Part shown: positions 34,500 through 42,665 of the stretch, one piece after another | Numbering within the stretch: position 1 is the first letter of the stretch | Layout: each line of letters opens with the position of its first letter | Source: Chromohalobacter sarecensis | GTDB lineage: Bacteria; Pseudomonadota; Gammaproteobacteria; Pseudomonadales; Halomonadaceae | Assembly (NCBI RefSeq): GCF_023061135.1 | Contig: NZ_JAKGAN010000011.1 | Coordinates: forward strand, 34,656-98,655 | DNA length: 64,000 bases | Direction: 5' to 3' | Notes under the pieces: generated by a model | Database searches by the model: none | What the model was told of the DNA's origin: nothing | The model's input: only the letters and a program-made list of their open reading frames with translations | Translations under genes and position numbers: made by a program

Positions 34500-35459
34500 A
34501 TGCAGCTCCATCAACGCGACGCAATCGAAGCCGCCGTTCAACTGGATACGGACGCCCTGGCTGTCATCGAAGCGGGATTCGCGGCCCTGGGGCGTGGCGA
34601 GGCCGTGCAGCCCCCGATCCTGTCGATGGCCATCGAGGAGGCCAATGGCGAGGTCGACGTCAAAACCGCTCACATTCGCGGTTTCGAGCGCTTTGCCATC
34701 AAGGTGAGTTCGGGATTCTTCGACAATCCCAAGCAGGGGTTACCTAGTCTCAACGGCCTGATGATGATGTTCTCGGCCCGCACCGGGCTGGTGGATGCCG
34801 TGCTCTTCGATGAGGGCTATCTGACGGCGGTGCGCACGGCACTCGCCGGAGCCTTGGCTTCCAAGTATCTGGCGCGTGAAAACAGCCGTCGCGTGACGGT
34901 CCTCGGCGCCGGCGAACAGGCCGAGCTGCAGATCGATGCCCTGCGTCTGGTGCGCGATATCGACACCGTCGATGTCTGGGCGCGTCGGCGCGAAGCCGCC
35001 GAGTCCTATGCCGAGCGGCTGCGCCAGCGCGACCTGACGGTCAACGTTCACGATGATGTCCACGCGGCGTGTCGTGAAGCGGATATCATCGTCACCGCGA
35101 CGCCGTCGCAACAGCCGATTCTCGAAGCCGCCGACCTCCCCGAGGGGGTGCACGTCACGGCGATGGGCTCCGACAGCCCGGACAAGCGCGAGCTCGACGA
35201 TAGCGTGATGACGCGCGCCGATGCCTTCGTCTGCGATACCCGTGCGCAAAGTGAGCACAACGGCGAACTCAAGGCCTTCGTCAAATCCGGCGAGGCGGTG
35301 GCCAATGTGCCGTTCAAGGTGTTCGAGCTCGGCCAGGTGATCGATAGCAGTCTGACGCTGCGTCTCTCTGGCGCTGGCATCACCGTGTGCGATCTCACCG
35401 GCACCGGCGTGCAGGACACGGCGATTGCCGATTACGCTTTGCAGCGGCTGAAAGCCTGA
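34500..35459 (+). CDS. eutC: Ectoine utilisation protein EutC (ornithine cyclodeaminase/mu-crystallin family)
   Basis: A 319-residue NAD(P)-dependent enzyme. The Rossmann motif is VTVLGAGEQAELQIDALRLV (about residue 127-146), and the family segment GLVDAVLFDEGYLTAVRTAL precedes it. EutC is thought to reduce the imine or keto product of EutB back to the acetyl-diaminobutyrate that DoeB uses, thereby joining hydroxyectoine to the ectoine route. The ATG at 34500 follows GGAGG closely; an upstream frame overlapping eutB is not supported. It starts 40 bases after eutB, so the two form an operon. No eutA is adjacent. Confidence 0.87.
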   Translation: MQLHQRDAIEAAVQLDTDALAVIEAGFAALGRGEAVQPPILSMAIEEANGEVDVKTAHIRGFERFAIKVSSGFFDNPKQGLPSLNGLMMMFSARTGLVDAVLFDEGYLTAVRTALAGALASKYLARENSRRVTVLGAGEQAELQIDALRLVRDIDTVDVWARRREAAESYAERLRQRDLTVNVHDDVHAACREADIIVTATPSQQPILEAADLPEGVHVTAMGSDSPDKRELDDSVMTRADAFVCDTRAQSEHNGELKAFVKSGEAVANVPFKVFELGQVIDSSLTLRLSGAGITVCDLTGTGVQDTAIADYALQRLKA

Positions 35460-35580
35460 ACATCGAGGTACTGGTGCGCCCTGACGTGTCGTGCCATTCA
35501 ATCGTCATGCGGTTGCCACATCGTCGTCATGCGTGCTCGAGATGCTGAGAGGATCATGGACACTCAGTGGAGAGTTGGCG

Positions 35581-37131
35581 ATGCGATATTCCCGTCGTGA
35601 TGTATTGGGATGGGGCGTCAAGGCTGGCGCGGCATTAGGCGCAGCGTCGGTGGCGCCGTCGATCGTGTTGGCCGAGTCACGGCGCCCGCAAGTGACCTCG
35701 GGAGTGATGAGCGGTGACATGCTGAGCGACCGCACGATGCTCTGGTCGCGCAGCGATCGTCCCGCGCGGATGCTCGTTGAAGTGGCCGACAATCCCGCGT
35801 TTCGTGGTGTCCGCCAAGTGCGTGGCCCCGAGGTGCTGCCCAGCAGCGGGTTGATCGGCAAGCTTGATGTCGCGGGGCTCGGCGATACCGAGACGCTGCA
35901 CTACCGTGTACGTTTCGCCGCATTGGACGACCCACATGCCTTGAGCGAGCCCGTCAAAGGGCGTTTACGCTTGCCTCCGTCCGAGGCGCGCGACGTGCGC
36001 TTCGTGTGGTCGGGCGATACGGTCGGGCAAGGCTGGGGCATCGATGAATCACGTGGCGGCATGACGATCTACGACACCATGCGCCGTCAGCGCCCCGATT
36101 TCTTCATTCACTCCGGCGATACCGTCTACGCCGACGGCCCTCTGGAAGAGCGCGTGGCGCTGGCTAACGGCGATACCTGGCACAATCTGGTCACCCCGGC
36201 CAAGCGCAAGGTGGCGGAAACGCTCGATGAGTTTCGCGGCCAGCATACCTACAACTTTCTTGATGCCAACCTGCGGCACTTCAATGCCGAAGTGCCCATG
36301 CTCGCCCAATGGGACGATCACGAGACGACCAACAACTGGTATCCCGGTGAGTGGCTCGAGGACGAGCGCTACACTGAGAAAAATGTGGCGTTGCTGGCGG
36401 CTCGGGCTCGCCAGGCCTTTCTCGAACACACGCCGCTACGCCAACTGCCGACATCGCCAGAGCGTATTCATCGGCGGTTTGCATATGGGCCGTCGCTGGA
36501 AGTCTTCATGCTCGATATGCGCACCTATCGCGGCGCCAACAGTCGCAACCGGCAAACCGAGCGCTCTGCACAAACGGCGTTTCTCGGCGAGGACCAGTTC
36601 GCCTGGCTGCGACGTTCGCTGAAAGAGTCCACGGCGACGTGGAAGATCATCGCTGCGGACATGCCCATCGGCCTGGTCGTCAGCGATGGTGACGCGTATG
36701 AAGCCATCGCCAATGGCGAGGCTGGCGGGGCGTTGGGGCGCGAACTCGAAATCGCCAGACTCTTGCGGGCGATCCGCGATGACAATGTGAAAAACGTGGT
36801 ATGGCTGACGGCGGACGTGCATTACACGGCGGCGCATCACTACTCACCCGAGCGGGCCAGTTTCCAGGAATTCACGCCCTTCTGGGAATTCGTCAGCGGT
36901 CCGCTGCATGCGGGCACCTTTGGCCCCGGCGAGCTGGATACGACCTTCGGCCCCGAGGTGGTCTTTCAAAAAGCCCCGCCGAAAGGCGAGTCGAATTTGC
37001 CGCCATCTCGAGGCTATCAATTCTTCGGCCAGATCGATCTCGACGGCGACAGCGAGGCATTGACCGTGAGCCTTATGGATGCCGCCGGCAACACGCTGCA
37101 TCGCCAGCAATTGACGCCGGAGACGGCATAG
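35581..37131 (+). CDS. phoD: PhoD-family alkaline phosphatase/phosphodiesterase, Tat-exported
   Basis: A 516-residue secreted metalloenzyme. The N terminus MRYSRRDVLGWGVKAGAALG is a twin-arginine signal, cleaved near LAES. Metal ligands typical of PhoD are visible in WSGDTVGQGW, HSGDTVYADGP, QWDDHETTNNW and LTADVHYTAAHHY. PhoD enzymes hydrolyse phosphate mono- or diesters outside the cytoplasm and usually need calcium and iron. The start at 35581 places the signal at the extreme N terminus, with GGAGAG upstream. An ExoD-like gene follows 74 bases later. No Pho box was identified. Confidence 0.9.
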   Translation: MRYSRRDVLGWGVKAGAALGAASVAPSIVLAESRRPQVTSGVMSGDMLSDRTMLWSRSDRPARMLVEVADNPAFRGVRQVRGPEVLPSSGLIGKLDVAGLGDTETLHYRVRFAALDDPHALSEPVKGRLRLPPSEARDVRFVWSGDTVGQGWGIDESRGGMTIYDTMRRQRPDFFIHSGDTVYADGPLEERVALANGDTWHNLVTPAKRKVAETLDEFRGQHTYNFLDANLRHFNAEVPMLAQWDDHETTNNWYPGEWLEDERYTEKNVALLAARARQAFLEHTPLRQLPTSPERIHRRFAYGPSLEVFMLDMRTYRGANSRNRQTERSAQTAFLGEDQFAWLRRSLKESTATWKIIAADMPIGLVVSDGDAYEAIANGEAGGALGRELEIARLLRAIRDDNVKNVVWLTADVHYTAAHHYSPERASFQEFTPFWEFVSGPLHAGTFGPGELDTTFGPEVVFQKAPPKGESNLPPSRGYQFFGQIDLDGDSEALTVSLMDAAGNTLHRQQLTPETA

Positions 37132-37205
37132 ACGCTCCTCCGTCTCGGCAGGCCGTGCGCGTCCTGCTACGCTGCAAGCTTGATGACGGAGGGCAGGAAG
37201 CACGC

Positions 37206-37808
37206 ATGACGGAGAGGCAGCAACAGGAACTCGCGGGGTTGGATCACTTGCTCGAACGCATCGGGCAGGCGCCCCGGCGCGATGATGAGCGTGTCCAATT
37301 GGGCGATATGCTGACGGCGGTGGGGCAGGGGTCGTTTGGTTCCTTGCTGCTGGTACCGGGGGTGATCACGCTGCTGCCGTTGGTGGGGGATATCCCCGGT
37401 GTGCCCACGTTGATGGCGATATTGGTCCTGCTGGTGGCGGGGCAGTTGCTGGTAGGGCGCCGTACGTTCTGGCTGCCGCGCTGGCTTTTGAAGCGCTCGG
37501 TCTCGCGCGCCAAGCTGGACAAGGCGGTGACCTGGATGCGCAAGCCGGCGCGGGCCATCGACCGTTTGTTGAAACCGCGCCTGACCTGGCTGACCCAGCG
37601 CGCCGGTACCTATCTCGTGGCGCTTTTCTGCTTCCTCATTGCTCTGGCGATGCCGCTGATGGAGGTGGTGCCTTTCTCGGCCAATGGCGCGGGGCTGGCC
37701 TTGATGATGTTCGGCTTGTCGTTGATGGCCAACGACGGTCTCTGGGCGCTGCTGGCGCTGATCCTCACCGGAGGGACGGTCGGCGGAGTAGCTTACGCCT
37801 TGTTGTGA
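37206..37808 (+). CDS. ExoD-family membrane protein
   Basis: A 200-residue protein with a short hydrophilic N terminus (LAGLDHLLERIGQAPR) and about four to five hydrophobic helices, including GSLLLVPGVITLLPLVGDIP, TLMAILVLLVAGQLLVGRR and LVALFCFLIALAMPLMEVVP. These are the hallmarks of the ExoD family, first noted in exopolysaccharide synthesis of rhizobia; the biochemical role is unknown. The ATG at 37206 follows GGAAG and lies after the phosphatase stop; a longer frame overlapping that gene is rejected. Convergent with the LysR gene nine bases away. Confidence 0.87.
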   Translation: MTERQQQELAGLDHLLERIGQAPRRDDERVQLGDMLTAVGQGSFGSLLLVPGVITLLPLVGDIPGVPTLMAILVLLVAGQLLVGRRTFWLPRWLLKRSVSRAKLDKAVTWMRKPARAIDRLLKPRLTWLTQRAGTYLVALFCFLIALAMPLMEVVPFSANGAGLALMMFGLSLMANDGLWALLALILTGGTVGGVAYALL

Positions 37809-37817
37809 TACCTACCT

Positions 37818-38747
37818 TCAAAATGCTGCCTCACCGCCATGATCGGCGTGAAATTCGTGCTGCAGCCAGTCCAGCAGTGCCAGCGTCTCCCCCCGTGATT
37901 GAGCGCCTTGACGTGTATACACCGAGAGCGCGTCGCTGAGTGGCAGCGACGCATCGACCGGTCGCACGAGCTGGCCGTTTTGTACCAGACGCTCGGCCGT
38001 GCGTCGCCAGCCCAAGGCGATACCGTGCCCGGCAAGCGCCGATTGCAGGACCAACGGATAGCTATCGAAAACCATGCCGTTGCCCAGGGTGGGTACGGAA
38101 TTCCCCATGGCGCGTAGCCAACTATCCCACTCGAACCAGTCCGGTACATCTGCCCTGTGGTGAAGCAAACGGTGCTTGGCGAGATTCGCCAGCGTGATGG
38201 GGTGGCGCTGTGCGGCGAGATAGTCGGGACTGCAAATCGGAAAGATCTCGTCGGACGCGGTGAAGGACAGCGTGTGGCTGCCGCTGGGGCGCCCGCTGGT
38301 CTGTAGCGCGACGTCGAAATAGTCGTGATTCTCGACCACCGGGCGCGTCGATGTGACCAGGCGGACCTCGATTTCCGGATGTCGCCGGTTGAACGCGGCG
38401 AGGCGTGGCATGACCCAGTAGAAGGCTTCGCAGAGCTGGCAGAACAGCACTACCACGCCGTCATGCACTTCCTCTCGCAAGGTATTGGCATGCGTTGCGA
38501 CGCTTTCCAGCGCGGTACTCACTGTGCGCCCGAACTCGCGGCCGGCAGCGGTAAGGAAGACGCCCCGGTTACGACGCTCGAATAGCGCCACGCCGAGGTT
38601 GTCTTCCAGGGCTCGAATCTGGCGGCTGACGGCGGCCTGGGTGAGATGCAATTCCTCGGCGGCACGCGAGAAGCTTTCCAGGCGCGCGGCAGCCTCGAAG
38701 GGCATCAGGCTGGCGAGTGGGGGCAGGGCTTTGCCTAGTCGGTTCAT
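37818..38747 (-). CDS. LysR-family regulator (GcvA-like), divergent from a DMT transporter
   Basis: A 309-residue LysR protein with N-terminal LPPLASLMPFEAAARLESFS and recognition region TQAAVSRQIRALEDNLGVAL, the pattern of the GcvA/AmpR-like subgroup. The effector domain follows from about residue 92. The ATG at 38747 is preferred because the alignment of this subgroup starts there; an ATG eight codons upstream is possible. It is divergent from the EamA transporter gene over about 100 bases, the common layout in which such a regulator controls its neighbour. Confidence 0.88.
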   Translation of the reverse strand: MNRLGKALPPLASLMPFEAAARLESFSRAAEELHLTQAAVSRQIRALEDNLGVALFERRNRGVFLTAAGREFGRTVSTALESVATHANTLREEVHDGVVVLFCQLCEAFYWVMPRLAAFNRRHPEIEVRLVTSTRPVVENHDYFDVALQTSGRPSGSHTLSFTASDEIFPICSPDYLAAQRHPITLANLAKHRLLHHRADVPDWFEWDSWLRAMGNSVPTLGNGMVFDSYPLVLQSALAGHGIALGWRRTAERLVQNGQLVRPVDASLPLSDALSVYTRQGAQSRGETLALLDWLQHEFHADHGGEAAF

Positions 38748-38851
38748 ATGCGATTCATAATCACAGCTCATGGAAAGTGACGTATAACTCGTTTGTCGCG
38801 CCTGCCTGAGGGGCGCACCCTTGAGCGGCTTCTTGCTCAGGGAGAACGTTC

Positions 38852-39853
38852 ATGAAGCCAATCATTGAAGCGCAAGCCTCGGCATGGCCAGGCATCGGTT
38901 GTATCGTCGTCTCGGTTTTCTGTCTCTCGATGTCCGACGCTCTGGTTAAGTATATCAGCGATGACGTGGGTATTTGGCAGTTGTACGTGCTGCGTGCGCT
39001 GTTAGCGTCGCCGCTCTTGGGGTTGGTACTTGGGCGTCGCGGCGTGGTGCGCCTGGGGTGGGCGCTGCGCCGTCGCTGGGTGCTGGTGAGAACCGGCTTG
39101 TTGATGGCCATGTGGCTGGCTTTTTATGCCGCGTTACCGACGTTGACGCTGTCCATGGCGGCGGTGGCGCTGTACACCTCGCCGCTGTTCATTGCCCTGT
39201 TCGCCTCCTGGTGGGCTGGCGAACGGCTATCGGCGGGCGGCTGGTGGGGAATCGCTCTGGGATTCGCCGGCGTGGTGTTGATCCTGCGCCCGGGAACGAC
39301 GCATTTCGAGCCCACGGTGTTACTGCCGCTGCTGGCAGCGGTGTGCTATGCCCTGGCCTGCGTGGTGACGCGTGTTCATTGCCGTGACGAGGCGCCGCTG
39401 GTGCTTTCCGGGGCGATGAATCTGGGCTTTCTATGTTTGGGCGCGGCGGGCTGTCTGTGGATGCTGCTGCAGGGGCAACTGCCGGTGGGTGGCGCCACAC
39501 CGAGCTTCCTGACGGCGCCTTGGCGTTCGCTTCCAGCCGATACCTGGTGGCTGCTGGCGGGACTGGCGGTACTCTTCGTGCTGGCCAGCAGCACGGTGGC
39601 CAAGGCCTATCAAGCGGCCCCGGCCGCACTGATCGGCGTGTTCGACTATGCCTATCTCATCTTCGCGGCGGTATGGAGCTGGTGGCTATTCGATGCGACG
39701 CCTGATATGCCCACCGTGCTGGGCATGGTCTGCGTGGGGATCGCGGGTGGCATCGTCTGGCGTTGTGCTCCCGGGGGATTACGCCCCGCTGGTATCACGG
39801 CGAGTCGTGAGCCCATTTCGCGTTCGCCAACCTTTGGGCAGGGCCAAGGTTGA
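38852..39853 (+). CDS. EamA/DMT-family membrane transporter
   Basis: A 333-residue inner-membrane protein with ten predicted helices in two EamA repeats (about residues 14-145 and 160-300). Typical stretches are VFCLSMSDALVKYISDD in helix 1, GWWGIALGFAGVVLILRPG at the end of repeat 1, and IGVFDYAYLIFAAVWSWWLF in repeat 2. Family members export amino acids or other small metabolites. GGGAG lies close before the ATG. The last 30 residues are polar and may be cytoplasmic. Substrate unknown; the divergent LysR gene is the likely regulator. Confidence 0.9.
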   Translation: MKPIIEAQASAWPGIGCIVVSVFCLSMSDALVKYISDDVGIWQLYVLRALLASPLLGLVLGRRGVVRLGWALRRRWVLVRTGLLMAMWLAFYAALPTLTLSMAAVALYTSPLFIALFASWWAGERLSAGGWWGIALGFAGVVLILRPGTTHFEPTVLLPLLAAVCYALACVVTRVHCRDEAPLVLSGAMNLGFLCLGAAGCLWMLLQGQLPVGGATPSFLTAPWRSLPADTWWLLAGLAVLFVLASSTVAKAYQAAPAALIGVFDYAYLIFAAVWSWWLFDATPDMPTVLGMVCVGIAGGIVWRCAPGGLRPAGITASREPISRSPTFGQGQG

Positions 39854-39876
39854 GTTAGGCGTAATCTTTCCCTATA

Positions 39877-40027
39877 CCTAAGAGGATGTTTACAAAAGGG
39901 CTGCGCTCGACAATTCGGCGTTAAAATCGGCCTCAAAATACTCATTTACCCCATGTAAACTCCGCGTTTTCGCCCGATTTTGCCTTGTCTTGACTTCGCT
40001 CGCCTATTTTGTAAACACCCTCTAAGG
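39877..40027. mobile_element. MITE-like structured repeat, copy 2
   Basis: A 151-base element bounded by 21-base terminal inverted repeats that match at 19 positions (39877-39897; 40007-40027). Inside are the blocks GGCTGCGCTCG (39899), GGCGTT (39917), CTCATTTAC (39941), GTAAACTCCGC (39955) and TCGCTCGC (39996) shared with copy 1 at 31582, and an inner stem AAAATCGG/CCGATTTT (39923-39930, 39974-39981). It has no coding capacity. It sits between the DMT transporter and the DUF4396 gene and probably spread by an enzyme encoded elsewhere, or serves as a terminator-like hairpin. Confidence 0.75.
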
Positions 40028-40065
40028 GGCAAGTCTCTATTTCAACGCGGACAAGGAGTTGTCGC

Positions 40066-40767
40066 ATGTTGACCCTCGTTTCCTGGCTATTCATCGCCTT
40101 GGGCGTGGCCACGGCATTGGTCATTGCACTGGATGTGGCCAAACGTCCGCAGCCCATGGCGATCATGAACGTGACCTGGCCGATTACTGGCCTCTATATG
40201 CCTGTCTTTGGCTGGTGGGCGTATGCGCGCATGGGCCGCGCCGCGCCTGAGGCTGGTCATGAGAGTCAGCATAATCATGGTGAAGGTCATGAGCATGGTC
40301 ATGCTCACCACCATCATGATGACAAGCCCAAGTGGCAGGGGGTGTTCGTCTCCGCCACGCACTGCGGAGGCGGTTGCACCGCAGGCGATGTCGTCACCGC
40401 GCCGCTGGCGACGCTGACCGGTTTCGCCCTGCTTGGATCGGCGGTATTAGGACACTTCGTGCTGGCCTTCATCGGGGCGTATCTCTTCGGCATATTGTTT
40501 CAATACTTGCCGATTCGCGGCATGAGCGATAGCGGTCCGCGTAAAGCCCTGATCGATGCCATCAAGGCGGATACGTTCTCGTTGATCGCCTTTCAGGCCG
40601 GCATGTACGTCTGGATGCTAATCGCCATCCACGGCTGGATGGGCGAGATGAACGCTTTCTCGGTGACGTTCTGGTTCATGATGCAGATCGCCATGCTGAT
40701 CGGTTTCGCGACGTCCTATCCAGCCAACTGGGTATTGATCGATCGCGGCATCAAGCACGCCATGTAA
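40066..40767 (+). CDS. DUF4396 membrane protein with a histidine-rich loop
   Basis: A 233-residue protein with about five to six hydrophobic helices. Between the second and third helices lies a histidine-rich stretch (HNHGEGHEHGHAHHHHDD, about residues 70-87), followed by SATHCGGGCTAGDVV, a Cys/His motif typical of DUF4396 members. These features suggest binding of a transition metal, but no function is established for the family. AAGGAG precedes the ATG by seven bases. It stands alone, right after the MITE-like repeat. Confidence 0.83.
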   Translation: MLTLVSWLFIALGVATALVIALDVAKRPQPMAIMNVTWPITGLYMPVFGWWAYARMGRAAPEAGHESQHNHGEGHEHGHAHHHHDDKPKWQGVFVSATHCGGGCTAGDVVTAPLATLTGFALLGSAVLGHFVLAFIGAYLFGILFQYLPIRGMSDSGPRKALIDAIKADTFSLIAFQAGMYVWMLIAIHGWMGEMNAFSVTFWFMMQIAMLIGFATSYPANWVLIDRGIKHAM

Positions 40768-40772
40768 ACGGC

Positions 40773-40805
40773 GCGATCACCGCCCGGCGAACGTACGGTG
40801 ATCGC
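40773..40805. other. Hairpin between convergent genes
   Basis: GCGATCACC (40773-40781) and GGTGATCGC (40797-40805) are a perfect nine-base inverted repeat between the convergent DUF4396 and argC stops. No T tract follows on either strand, so it may be a weak bidirectional terminator or an mRNA 3-prime stabiliser. Confidence 0.5.
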
Positions 40806-40819
40806 GGAAACCGCCGCGC

Positions 40820-41767
40820 TTACGCCGACAGGCCGCTGGCTTCGTCCACGCCGAGATGCAGGTTCATGCTCTGCACGGCGGCACCGGCCGCCCCTTTGCC
40901 GAGGTTATCCAGCCGGGCGACGAGGGAGACCTGCTCATGGTTGCCGAACACGAACAGGTCGACCCGATTGGTGTCGTTGCAGCCTTGCACCTCGAAGAAG
41001 CCGCCATCGAGATTGGCCGGATCCTCAAGGGGCATGACGCGAACGAAGGTCTCGCCCGCATAGTGGGCGGCGTAGGCCTCGCGAAGTGCCTCGGCCGTGG
41101 CCCCGGGACCAAGCTGGTCGACGTGCAGAGGAATCGTCACCGAAAGGCCCTTGAGAAAGGGGCCGACGATTGGCTGGAAGACCGGTGCCCGCTCGAGCCC
41201 GCCGTGCACGCGCATCTCCGGCAGGTGTTTGTGAGTCAGCCCCATGGCGTAGGGACGTGGCGCGGCCAGACGGTCGTCGTGGCTGGCCTCGTACTCGGCG
41301 ATCAGCTTCTTGCCGCCGCCGCTGTAGCCGGTGATCGAATGCGCTGTCAACGGCGTGCCGGCGGGCAGCAGGCCGGCGTCGACCAGTGGCCGGGTGAGCA
41401 TGATGAAGGCGCTGGCGTGGCAGCCCGGGTTGGCGATGCGCTTGCTGGCGCGAATGGCGCCACGCTGGCCCGGCGCTAGTTCGGGTAGGCCGTAGGTCCA
41501 CTCGGCATCGGTGCGAAAAGCCGTGCTGGCGTCGATCAGGCAGGTTTGGGGATTGTCGAGTAGCGCTGCGGCCTCGCGAGAAGCGGCATCGGGCAGGCAT
41601 AGAAAGGCTACATCAGCGGCATTGAGCAGACGTGCGCGCTCGGCGGCATCCTTGCGCTTATCGCTGTCGATGCGCAGCAGTTCGATGTCGCTGCGTGCTT
41701 CGAGATAATCCAGCAGCCGCAGCCCAGTAGTGCCTTCCTGACCGTCTACGTATACCTTGAATGCCAT
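40820..41767 (-). CDS. argC: N-acetyl-gamma-glutamyl-phosphate reductase, short (type 2) form
   Basis: A 315-residue NADPH-dependent reductase of arginine biosynthesis. Features are [18 protein letters not shown] (nucleotide loop), [19 protein letters not shown], the catalytic cysteine in [15 protein letters not shown], and [12 protein letters not shown]. The length and the DGQEGTTG start mark the short ArgC2 class rather than the 340-plus-residue type. The start at 41767 is chosen because it matches the family N terminus; an ATG twelve codons upstream exists. Its control region is shared with a divergent dehalogenase gene and holds a 15-bp palindrome. Confidence 0.93.
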   Translation of the reverse strand: MAFKVYVDGQEGTTGLRLLDYLEARSDIELLRIDSDKRKDAAERARLLNAADVAFLCLPDAASREAAALLDNPQTCLIDASTAFRTDAEWTYGLPELAPGQRGAIRASKRIANPGCHASAFIMLTRPLVDAGLLPAGTPLTAHSITGYSGGGKKLIAEYEASHDDRLAAPRPYAMGLTHKHLPEMRVHGGLERAPVFQPIVGPFLKGLSVTIPLHVDQLGPGATAEALREAYAAHYAGETFVRVMPLEDPANLDGGFFEVQGCNDTNRVDLFVFGNHEQVSLVARLDNLGKGAAGAAVQSMNLHLGVDEASGLSA

Positions 41768-41811
41768 GGGAAATTCGTCGCCTCGTTGACCGGGTTCGTG
41801 CATGCCGACAG

Positions 41812-41826
41812 TACGCTGTCAGCGTA
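41812..41826. promoter_or_regulatory. 15-bp palindrome upstream of argC
   Basis: TACGCTG-T-CAGCGTA is a perfect seven-base inverted repeat around one central base. It lies 45 bases upstream of the argC start, in the region divergent from the dehalogenase gene. It does not resemble an ArgR box (TNTGAAT-type), so another regulator is implied if it is an operator. Confidence 0.5.
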
Positions 41827-41968
41827 TCGTCCTCCATTGTGCGGCGCTGCGGTCGCGCTGTCATGTTTGTGGGCTTGAATCCGCTTGTCGTGATCCACAA
41901 AAACGACCAGTCTGAGAGAGCTTGGGACTACCCGCCATCCACTTAGAAAAGCGTGATAAGGACGACAT

Positions 41969-42649
41969 ATGAACAAGCGTGTATTGGCTTTCGATGTCTA
42001 TGGCACCTTGATCGACACCCACGGCGTGGTGGAGGCATTGAACGTGGAACTGGGCGATGCCGAGATGGCGTTGCCTTTTTCGCAGCGTTGGCGGGATAAG
42101 CAGCTTGAATTTGCCTTCCGCCGCTCGCTGATGGGTGCCTATGCCAGCTTCGCCGATTGCACGCGCGATGCGCTGGAATTCACCGACCGCGCCATGGGCA
42201 GCCAGCTCTCGGAGGTCGCCAAGGACAGGCTAATGGCGCTTTATGGGCGGCTGCCGGCGTTTGCCGATGTCGCCGAAGGGCTGGCGCGCCTGAGCAATGC
42301 CGGCATGCGCTGCGTGGCGTTTTCCAACGGCACCCGGGAGGCCGTGACGGGGTTGCTGGCCCAGGCGGGCATTCGCGAGCGTTTCGATGCCATCGTCAGC
42401 GTCGACGACATCAAGCGCTTCAAGCCCGACCCCGCCGTATACGCCTATTTGCGCCAATGCACCGAGTCGAGCGCCGCCGATACTTGGCTGATTTCCAGCA
42501 ATCCCTTCGACATCATCGGGGCCAAATACGCCGGCTTGCACGCGACCTGGGTGCGACGCAGCGCCGAAGCGCCCTTCGACCCCTGGGGCGACGAGCCCGA
42601 CATGACAGTGAGCGATCTCGACGAACTCGCCAGCCGCCTGGGGGGTTGA
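41969..42649 (+). CDS. Haloacid dehalogenase type II
   Basis: A 226-residue HAD-superfamily enzyme. The aspartate nucleophile is Asp9 in VLAFDVYGTLID. RWRDKQLEFAFRRSLMG holds the halide-binding region of L-2-haloacid dehalogenases, SNGTREAV is motif II, KRFKPDP carries the motif III lysine, and SSNPFDIIGAKYAG is motif IV. Those features fit L-2-haloacid dehalogenases well, which convert 2-haloalkanoates to D-2-hydroxyacids. AGGACG precedes the ATG. It is divergent from argC and convergent with the TVP38 fusion gene, 16 bases away. Confidence 0.9.
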   Translation: MNKRVLAFDVYGTLIDTHGVVEALNVELGDAEMALPFSQRWRDKQLEFAFRRSLMGAYASFADCTRDALEFTDRAMGSQLSEVAKDRLMALYGRLPAFADVAEGLARLSNAGMRCVAFSNGTREAVTGLLAQAGIRERFDAIVSVDDIKRFKPDPAVYAYLRQCTESSAADTWLISSNPFDIIGAKYAGLHATWVRRSAEAPFDPWGDEPDMTVSDLDELASRLGG

Positions 42650-42665
42650 GCTCAACGACAGACGT

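Noticed and set aside
33350..34501. 383-codon minus-strand open frame opposite eutB
   Set aside because: Shadow frame that starts outside the gene and runs into the REP-like array.
36801..37205. N-terminal extension of the ExoD-like protein
   Set aside because: It lies inside the PhoD-type gene in another frame; the family N terminus and a ribosome-binding site support the ATG at 37206.
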